Made by a program: the position numbers and the translations under genes. A DNA stretch of 50,562 nucleotides, from NCBI GenBank assembly GCA_019313915.1, contig JAFDAJ010000019.1, forward strand, positions 1 to 50,562. The letters are read 5' to 3'. Source of the stretch: Deltaproteobacteria bacterium (lineage in GTDB: Bacteria; Myxococcota_A; Polyangia; Polyangiales; Houyiibacteriaceae). Below are positions 42,193-50,562 of this stretch, in pieces (positions within the stretch are counted from its first letter, which is position 1; each line of letters opens with the position of its first letter). The notes below the pieces were generated by a model that ran no database searches, had not been told where the DNA came from, and was given only the letters and a program-made list of their open reading frames with translations.

Positions 42193-43349
42193 TAATAGCC
42201 TTCTACTTTGCTTATGATTTCGTTCATTATTTCGCGGGTGCCGCCGCCTATTGGGTAGAGGCGGGCGTCGCGGTAGAGGCGTTCTACGACGTATTCGCGC
42301 ATGTAGCCGTAGCCGCCGTGGATTTGGACGGCCTGATCGCACACGGCTGAGCACGCGTCGGTTGCGGTGTTCTTCGCCATCGCCGCTAGCGCGGGTGTCT
42401 GCTCGCCGGCCAAGTAGCGCGTGACGCACTCCCCGGTGAGCGCACGGGCCGCTGCTATCTGGGTCGCCATGTCGGCCAGCTTGTGACGAATCACTTGGAA
42501 TCCGGCGAGGTTCTTGCCGAAGGCGTGCCGTTCCTTCGCGTACTGCACCGACTCCCGATACGCGAGCTCGGCGATCGCAACACACTGACCGGCGATAAAG
42601 AGCCGCTCGGTCACGAAGTTCATCATGATCATCAAGAAGCCGGCGCCTTCTTGCCCGATGAGATTGCTCGCCGGAACACGGCAGTCCTCGAAGGCGAGCT
42701 CTGCGGTGTCGCTTGCCCACCATCCCGTCTTCTTGAGCTTACTGGAAACGCTGAAGCCAGGCGTGTCGCTCTCGACGACGAGCATGGAAATGCCCGCATG
42801 CCCTTCCCCGCCTGTTCGGACGGCCGCCGTGACGAAGTCGGCACGGCATCCGGAGGTGATGAACGTCTTTGAGCCGTTCACGATGTAGTGATCGCCATCC
42901 CGGACGGCCTTGGTGCGAACGGCAGCGACATCACTGCCGCCGCCCGGTTCAGTGATCCCGAGCGCGCTCACCTTCTCACCTGTCAACGCTGGTTTGACGA
43001 AGCGCTCTTTCTGCTCGTCCGTGCCGAACCTCACGATCGGGGGAATGGCGATGCCGAGGCTCCCCAGCCCGACGAGGGTGCCAACCGATTTCCCGGCGAG
43101 CACCATCTCTTCGGAAGCGCACAGCACGTGAGTCAGATCCCCCCCATTGCCACCAAGCTCCTCCGGGTAGCCGATGCCCAAGAACCCGGCCTTTGCCGCC
43201 GTCTGATAGAGTTCCCGCGGGAACTCGTTGGCCTCTTCCCAAGCATGGGCGTTTGGCGCGATCGCGTGAGCCGCAAACCGCCGAATCTGCTCGCGCAGCG
43301 CGCGGTGCTCGTCGGTCTCGAACAGATAACCCTTTTTCGGAGCTTCCAT
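42192..43349 (-). CDS. Acyl-CoA dehydrogenase, long-chain/isovaleryl-type
   Basis: A 385-residue FAD-dependent acyl-CoA dehydrogenase, introducing the alpha-beta double bond in fatty-acid or branched acyl-CoA breakdown. Domain order is standard: N-terminal helices, the beta domain with ALGITEPGGGSDV (signature 1) and GSKTFITSG, and the C-terminal helices with QVIRHKLADM and QIHGGYGYMREY. The usual YEGT at the C-terminus is GGGT (about 377), as in long-chain and isovaleryl enzymes, where the base is instead a Glu in helix G; Glu248 in FVTERLFIA fits. Substrate is not certain. Its stop lies in the right arm of the inverted repeat. Confidence 0.92.
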   Translation of the reverse strand: MEAPKKGYLFETDEHRALREQIRRFAAHAIAPNAHAWEEANEFPRELYQTAAKAGFLGIGYPEELGGNGGDLTHVLCASEEMVLAGKSVGTLVGLGSLGIAIPPIVRFGTDEQKERFVKPALTGEKVSALGITEPGGGSDVAAVRTKAVRDGDHYIVNGSKTFITSGCRADFVTAAVRTGGEGHAGISMLVVESDTPGFSVSSKLKKTGWWASDTAELAFEDCRVPASNLIGQEGAGFLMIMMNFVTERLFIAGQCVAIAELAYRESVQYAKERHAFGKNLAGFQVIRHKLADMATQIAAARALTGECVTRYLAGEQTPALAAMAKNTATDACSAVCDQAVQIHGGYGYMREYVVERLYRDARLYPIGGGTREIMNEIISKVEGY

Positions 43350-43447
43350 TCGCCGACTCTACACGGGGACACCCCCGCAAGTCAGCCGAATAACCGCGCT
43401 GGGCCCTGGATGATTCGCAGGCGTAGTCGCCCAATGCTGAGGTCGAC

Positions 43448-47638
<4,191 letters not shown>

Positions 47639-47641
47639 GAC

Positions 47642-50562
<2,921 letters not shown>

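Noticed and set aside
43350-43447. Terminator for rpoC
   Set aside because: Only a 5-bp CGGGG/CCCCG stem without a T-run is visible, too weak to call.

Overview
The window is high-GC, densely coded chromosomal DNA from a bacterium that is most likely a member of the Myxococcota or a related 'deltaproteobacterial' lineage. This is inference from content: a soluble Hanks-type kinase with an HRDVTPQN loop, many Cys-rich or beta-propeller lipoproteins, a GldA/GldF/GldG-DUF4340 export cluster, and an rpoB-rpoC pair. No tRNA, rRNA, CRISPR array, prophage or transposase gene was seen.

Layout. 1-6.9 kb: a PEBP-family protein cut by the left edge, an endoglycoceramidase-like GH5 lipoprotein, a GT4 glycosyltransferase, a lipoprotein glutaredoxin, a DxD glycosyltransferase, a truncated remnant of ppnP (DUF1255) coupled to a flavin reductase gene, and an MBL-fold hydrolase. 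6.2-14.6 kb: a polyphosphate-glucokinase-like ROK kinase overlapping pgi, a K+-dependent membrane pyrophosphatase with its own terminator, fabD, a small membrane protein, the bolA-grxD iron-sulfur pair, a Ser/Thr kinase and a TVP38-family membrane protein. 14.6-25.8 kb: two divergent operons. One runs leftward (DUF58, transglutaminase, MoxR ATPase, TPR protein). The other runs rightward (ABC ATPase, permease, a frameshifted GldG-like gene, DUF4340). 25.8-38.5 kb: a DUF423 protein, an orphan sucA, a small heat-shock protein, then a rightward run of lipoproteins, a pseudo-rhomboid, a PQQ-type beta-propeller lipoprotein, RNase R and thymidine phosphorylase. 38.5-43.3 kb: an M61-like lipoprotein peptidase divergent from a three-gene RiPP cluster, then an acyl-CoA dehydrogenase. 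43.4-50.6 kb: rpoC and most of rpoB (cut by the right edge).

The most interesting system is at 40.1-42.0 kb. It has a short secreted precursor with two identical ten-residue Cys repeats, a DUF692 (MNIO) modifying enzyme and a DUF2063-type partner. This is the architecture of the HvfABC/bufferin copper-binding RiPPs, but the precursor here carries a lipobox, which suggests a membrane-tethered modified peptide. A strong hairpin separates precursor from enzymes. The cluster ends inside a 199-bp element bounded by a perfect 26-bp inverted repeat with four internal hairpins.

Other points of note are an rhomboid-like protein without catalytic residues, several start codons lying just behind -10-like boxes (possible leaderless genes), short hexamer microsatellites at the stop codons of three genes, and an interleaved dyad element in front of the MBL hydrolase. 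There is no stretch over 300 bases without a gene; the longest gap, about 265 bases, is the divergent region before the RiPP precursor.
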